This document shows, one piece after another, positions 59,447 through 64,000 of a stretch of 64,000 nucleotides of DNA. The notes under the pieces were generated by a model that was given only the letters and a program-made list of their open reading frames with translations, did not search any database and had not been told where the DNA came from. Each line of letters opens with the position of its first letter. The first letter of the stretch is position 1. Position numbers and translations under genes: made by a program. This DNA comes from Metaphire vulgaris (Eukaryota; Annelida; Clitellata; Crassiclitellata; Megascolecidae), in the NCBI GenBank assembly GCA_018105865.1, contig CM030859.1, positions 6,986,443-7,050,442 of the forward strand. Reading direction: 5' to 3'.

Positions 59447-60239
59447 TAAACTGCAGATATCTTGCATGCATTCGATTTTATAATAACATTTGCTTTAAAC
59501 TGAGATTGGTAAAAGGTACCATAAGTGGGCTTCTGACTTTGATGCTCTGTTTAAGCTTACTTACTAATTTTTAAAAAAATTTGAATACGTAGGCTATGAG
59601 CTTAGAACCAGCTGACAAATCTGCAATATCGGACGATTTTTATTTCTTTGCTTAAAAGTGAACTTTAATCTTATTTTGTGTTGCTATTTATGAATTACAA
59701 CACTAGTTTCTCGTTCTTTGTTTTTCATCATTCCGTTACATATGTTACATTTATAATCACCTTGATTAATATTATTTATAAGTTTTATTGTATTCTATTA
59801 CAGCTTGTTTGTATATCTTGTTTAGATTGTACAATACAACCCTATTATTTTGTCCTGCCCTGATCTATCCCACTTTTGGTACTTTTCTCAATTACTGTGT
59901 TCTAGTATATTTATTTCAATTTTCTACTGATAAATTATGAATAGTTACGGATGAAACTTTAGAGATAGTTTGCATATATGACAATTAATACAGAGATAAA
60001 ATTTCATCCGTAACTCTTGTATAGTTTTAAAAATTTGAACGCTTTAGTTTCATTAATATAATAAATGTTAAATTTCTCAGAATTTTGAATTTGATAGGCA
60101 TGATGTTTGGATGCTGGTATCTCTGAAATGACAAGGTATATTTCTCTAAAACTTTGCTGTGACTGAGCTAATATAACCCCGATATATGCAGCATATGTAA
60201 CTCAAGAACCCCACATATGGTACCTTTTCTCCCAGCGGG
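59447..60239. other. No recognised feature
   Basis: AT-rich spacer before the minisatellite field. GTTACGGATGAAACTTTA at about 59944 and AAATTTCATCCGTAAC at about 59999 form a weak inverted pair. Confidence 0.4.
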
Positions 60240-60316
60240 TCACATATATATAGCCCTGAATAGTTATGGTGGATATATATATATATATATATATATATCC
60301 TGTATAGTTATGGTGG

Positions 60317-60384
<68 letters not shown>

Positions 60385-60527
60385 CCCTGTATAGTTATGT
60401 GGTTTATATATATATAGAGCCCTGTATAGTTATATATATATATATAACCATATAACTATACAGGGCTATATATATAACCACCATGACTATACAGGGCTAT
60501 ATATATAGCCCTGTATAGTCATGGTGG

Positions 60528-60589
<62 letters not shown>

Positions 60590-60715
60590 CCCTGTATAGT
60601 TATGGTGGACATATATATAGCCCTGTATAGTCATGGTGGTTATATATATATATATATATATAGCCCTGTATAGTTATGGTGGATATATATATATAGCCCT
60701 GTATAGTCATGGTGG

Positions 60716-60749
<34 letters not shown>

Positions 60750-61096
60750 CCCTGAATAGTTATGGTGGATATATATATTATATATGGTGTATATATATCC
60801 TTGTATAGTTATGGTGGCTATATATATATAGCCTGAATAGTTATGTGGTTTATATATATATACATATAGAGCCCTGTATAGTTATGGAGGTTATATATAT
60901 ATATATGTATATAACCACCATAACTGTACAGGGCTATATATATATATATATATAATTACCATAACTATACAGGCTATATATATATATATAGCCCTGTATT
61001 GTTATGGTGGTTATATATATATATATGTGTATATATATAACCACCATAACTACAGCGCTAGATATATATATATATATATACCATGCATAGTTATGG

Positions 61097-61132
<36 letters not shown>

Positions 61133-61281
61133 GCCCTGTATAGTTATATGGTTATATATATATATATAGCCCCGTATAGTTGTGGTGTATATATGTATAT
61201 ATGGTTTATATATATAGCCCTGTATATTTATGGTGGTTATATTTATATATATATATATATATTATATATAGCCCTGTATAG

Positions 61282-61331
<50 letters not shown>

Positions 61332-61417
61332 ATATATATACAGGGGATATATATATATGTATATATAGATATATATATATATATATATATATATAGAGCC
61401 CTGTATATTTATAGAGC

Positions 61418-61451
<34 letters not shown>

Positions 61452-61456
61452 CCCTG

Positions 61457-61537
<81 letters not shown>

Positions 61538-61539
61538 CC

Positions 61540-61587
<48 letters not shown>

Positions 61588-61680
61588 CCCTGTATATATA
61601 TATATATATAGCCCTGTATATATATATATATAGCGCTGTGTATATATATATATAGCCCTGTATATATATATAGCCCTATA
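60240..61680. repeat. Minisatellite field: AGCCCTGTATAGTTATGGTG + (TA)n
   Basis: Dozens of copies of a unit AGCCCTGTATAGTTATGGTG separated by variable TATATA runs. Several copies are inverted (AACCACCATAACTATACAGG at about 60460 and 60910). Units decay to TAGCCCTGTATA toward the right. It abuts the right CACTG-type terminus. Confidence 0.93.
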
Positions 61681-61875
61681 TTCCCACCTTAGGTCTCAAA
61701 TATGGTGGGAATTTCCACCGTCTAGGGTGTTTTAAGAAGGGTGGAAATGTTCCACCTTAATTTCAGGGTGGAAATTTCCACCCTGAGGGTGTAGATATTG
61801 GACCACCTTAAAAGGTGGAAGTTTCCACCTTTTTCGTTTACAGTGCGCGCTCGCCCACTAGGCGGGGGGATCCCG

Positions 61876-62009
61876 TCTATTCAATTCAATGTAAATAGCA
61901 GTGATTTGAAGGTTATTTTAGCAAAAATGATGATAAAACACATATATACAGGAACTGACATGCAAGCAAACTCAAGGACAGTGGAGACAGTCATGTAGAC
62001 AGAATGAGA
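61876..62009. repeat. 134-bp direct repeat, left copy
   Basis: Identical base for base to 63037-63170 as far as I can read. It flanks the LINE insertion on one side. Part of it (from about 61937, extending to 62035) is also present as an inverted copy at 63895-64000. Confidence 0.95.
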
Positions 62010-63036
62010 GACATACAGATTGAGAGGAAAGCCATTAGCGATGCAACTTAAAACTAGTTTTCAAAATTTGCTCATTTAAGTAAGAAAGTAAGAAGTAAGA
62101 GAACGTCAAGATTATAGTGGTAACTTGTCTAAAAGACTGCGCGAACACTTTAAACAAAATTAAACTAAGTAGCTAGTCTTAAAAAGCCAAGACTTCAGTC
62201 GATTCCTGAAAATATCTAGCGACGATGACTCCCGTATGTCAGCAGGAAGCGAGTTCCAAGTACGCGCAGCAGCCACCGGGAAGGCACGATCTCCGACGGT
62301 GACAAGACGCGTTCTTGGAACCATAAGGACCGAAGTCGCGGACGATCTAAGTCGTCTGCGGCCCGCGAGGTCAGAAACACTACGAAACTCGGATGCAAGA
62401 TAATTCGGACCCATCCCGTGAAGGCAGCGATATACAAGAGTTGATAACTTGAACATGATGCGCTCAGGCACCGACAGCCAATGAAGATCAACAAGAAGCG
62501 GGGTGACATGATCACATCGGGCCGAACGATAGATAAGACGAGCAGCACAGTTCAAAACAGACTGCAACCGGTCAAAAGAATAGGCAGGTGACCCCGCAAG
62601 AACTGCATTGCCATAGTCGAGCCTAGTCAGTACCAGAGCGACAACCAACGTCTTAAGGACGGCTTGAGAAACAGACCGACGCAGACTCCTAATCAAACGA
62701 AGTGAAGAGAAACAGCTGGCGACAGTCTTGGATACATGCAGCTTAAGGGTCGCTGCACTATCAAGGTAGATTCCCAAGTTACGCACTGAGGCAGCCGGGT
62801 GGAGCTCGAGATCGTGGATCTTGACACAGTCATGCGGCAACAGGTGCTGTTGCCTCTCGGTGGCTAGCCAGAGCACTTCCGACTTAGAGACGTTAAGCTG
62901 GAGCCTATTAGACTTAAGCCAGACTGACAACTCATCCAAGCACCGGGTGAGACGCTCAAGAAGCAGATGCGTTTCAGACGGCCAGCAGCCACCATAGATC
63001 TGAGTGTCATCCGCGTAAAGATGTCCATAAAGCCCA
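62010..63036 (-). mobile_element. L2/CR1-like LINE, 5'-truncated, recently inserted
   Basis: On the minus strand an uninterrupted frame runs from the truncation point (63035) to TAA at 62160, 291 residues. It starts GLYGHLYADDTQIYGGCW with the intact catalytic YADD, then KSNRLQLNVSKSEVLWLA, VRNLGIYLDS, TRLDYGNAVLAGSPA, LHWLSVPERIMFKLS, VGDRAFPVAAARTWNSLP and RLKSWLFKTSYLV. The 3' UTR (62159-62010) has AGTAAGAAAG steps. The intact frame plus identical 134-bp flanking repeats point to a recent insertion. Everything upstream of YADD, including the endonuclease, is missing. Confidence 0.9.
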
Positions 63037-63170
63037 TCTATTCAATTCAATGTAAATAGCAGTGATTTGAAGGTTATTTTAGCAAAAATGATGATAAAAC
63101 ACATATATACAGGAACTGACATGCAAGCAAACTCAAGGACAGTGGAGACAGTCATGTAGACAGAATGAGA
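63037..63170. repeat. 134-bp direct repeat, right copy
   Basis: Starts TCTATTCAATTCAATG and ends CAGAATGAGA, matching 61876-62009 exactly. See the LINE between them. Confidence 0.95.
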
Positions 63171-63248
63171 ATGCACAAGTTATCTTTTTTATGTCTGACT
63201 GTATATCTGTCTGTCTCTCCTCAGTGGCGTAGCAATATGCTTGGAGGC

Positions 63249-63589
63249 CAGAGACGTAGCTAGGATATCCGGCGCCCGGGGGCAAAGTGTACCGTCGGCG
63301 CCCCCCTCAACACTGCTGACAAGCAAAAAAGTTCGTCACATCGTTCCCGGCACTCCTCAGAACTTACGCCCCTCTTCAAATAGTGCTGACAAGCAAAAAA
63401 GGTCGTCACATCGTTCCCGGCACTCCTCAGAACTTACGCCCCTCTTCAAATAGTGCTGACAAGCAAAAAAGGTCGTCGCACGTGTTTCTTCTTATTTAGT
63501 ATGCATTTCATTTACCCAAATACCCAATTTTGGCGCCCCCACCTTGGCGCCCTGGGACATATGCCCCCTACCCCCTAGCTACATCCCTG
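63249..63589. mobile_element. hAT-like MITE with a tandemly duplicated motif block
   Basis: CAGAGACGTAGCTAGG ... CCCTAGCTACATCCCTG. Same family as 36313-36560, but with a 70-bp block (from TGACAAGCAAAAAAG to CTTCAAATAGTGC) present twice plus a third motif, at 63317, 63387 and 63457. Flanks are not convincingly duplicated. Confidence 0.75.
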
Positions 63590-63894
63590 TCGGCAGGGGG
63601 TTATCGTTGTATTTTTTCATTTTTAAAATGTCTCACAAACAAAATAAAGGTAATCCTTGTATTTTTCCTCTCCGGATACAAAAATGCCCCGTCGTCAAAT
63701 TTTTGGGGAAAATTTCACCCAAACCAAAAGAAAAATTTCTTTTTGGGGGGATTCCCCTAGAGAGGGCCTAGAATAAACACTGACTTTAGCGATCTCTCTC
63801 TCTCCCTCTCCCTCCCCCTCTCTCTCTCTCCCTTTCTCTCTGTCTGTCTCCTAGCTGTCTCTCTGTCTATCGGTCTGTCTTTCTATTTGTACTC
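63590..63894. other. (CT)-rich tract, no gene
   Basis: CT/CTGT-rich at about 63795-63880. No frame of note. Confidence 0.5.
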
Positions 63895-64000
63895 TCATTC
63901 AATTGCTTTCCTCTCAATCTGTATGTCACTCATTCTGTCTACATGTCTGTCTCCACTGTCCTTGAGTTTGCTTGCATGTCAGTTCCTGTATATATGTGTT
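63895..64000. repeat. Inverted copy of 61937-62035, cut by window end
   Basis: The reverse complement reads AACACATATATACAGGAACT through GACATACAGATTGAGAGGAA, matching 61937-62035 with very few differences. Confidence 0.92.

Larger units (their letters stand above)
54713..61845. mobile_element. Possible large CACTG-ended element (CACTA/EnSpm-like termini)
   Basis: Left terminus CACTGTAAATGAAAAAGGTG and right terminus CACCTTTTTCGTTTACAGTG are near-perfect inverses facing outward. Both are followed inward by dense palindromic GGTGGAAATTTCCACC-type units (54733-54855 and 61686-61830). I infer one 7.1-kb element or two solo ends of one family. No transposase is visible between them, only simple repeats and older relics. 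Confidence 0.45.

Overview
The window is nuclear DNA of an invertebrate metazoan: spliced genes with GT-AG introns, an unconventional myosin, a 7TM receptor, L2-like non-LTR retrotransposons, and hAT, mariner, pogo and piggyBac transposons. I cannot fix the phylum. There is no operon structure, and no bacterial or CRISPR sequence.

Only two host genes are convincingly supported. (1) Positions 1433-18663, minus strand, hold the complete motor domain of a class VII myosin (MYO7A-like). It has fifteen coding exons with consistent reading phase from MVILQ to GKTKVFLK; the lever arm and MyTH4/FERM tail lie beyond position 1. (2) Positions 26780-28198, minus strand, encode an intronless 472-residue rhodopsin-class receptor. 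Its DRY and NPxxY switches are lost, it has a poly-serine third extracellular loop, and its tail ends in a triplicated decapeptide.

Almost everything else is mobile DNA. Myosin introns contain a decayed member of a repeated protein family (160-1086), a piggyBac-type element with 345-bp internal tandem repeats (5975-7005), two TA-target MITEs (7362-8145, 8735-9045), several hAT-type MITEs and a LINE 3' end. From 20 kb to the right edge there is a dense field of short hAT-like elements (CAG...CTG ends, 8-bp target duplications, at least 14 of them perfect), often nested. A Russian-doll complex fills 47716-53479: MITE, then hAT, then tRNA-SINE + pogo + piggyBac, then MITE. Two mariner-like relics lie at 34311-35581 and 38558-40988. 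L2-like LINE fragments lie at 43746-44552, 59188-59446 and 62010-63036. Very large TA-rich simple-sequence fields lie at 54953-56405 and 60240-61680.

Three patterns stand out. First, a 7SL-RNA-derived SINE (58623-58820), a tRNA-derived SINE (48000-48142) and three LINE 3' ends all carry the same kind of two-stem 3' hairpin with compensatory changes, suggesting one LINE machinery serving three kinds of head. Second, a 20-mer, GACAAGCAAAAAAGGTCRTC, recurs about 25 times inside MITEs whose ends are otherwise different. Third, a LINE insertion is flanked by identical 134-bp direct repeats.
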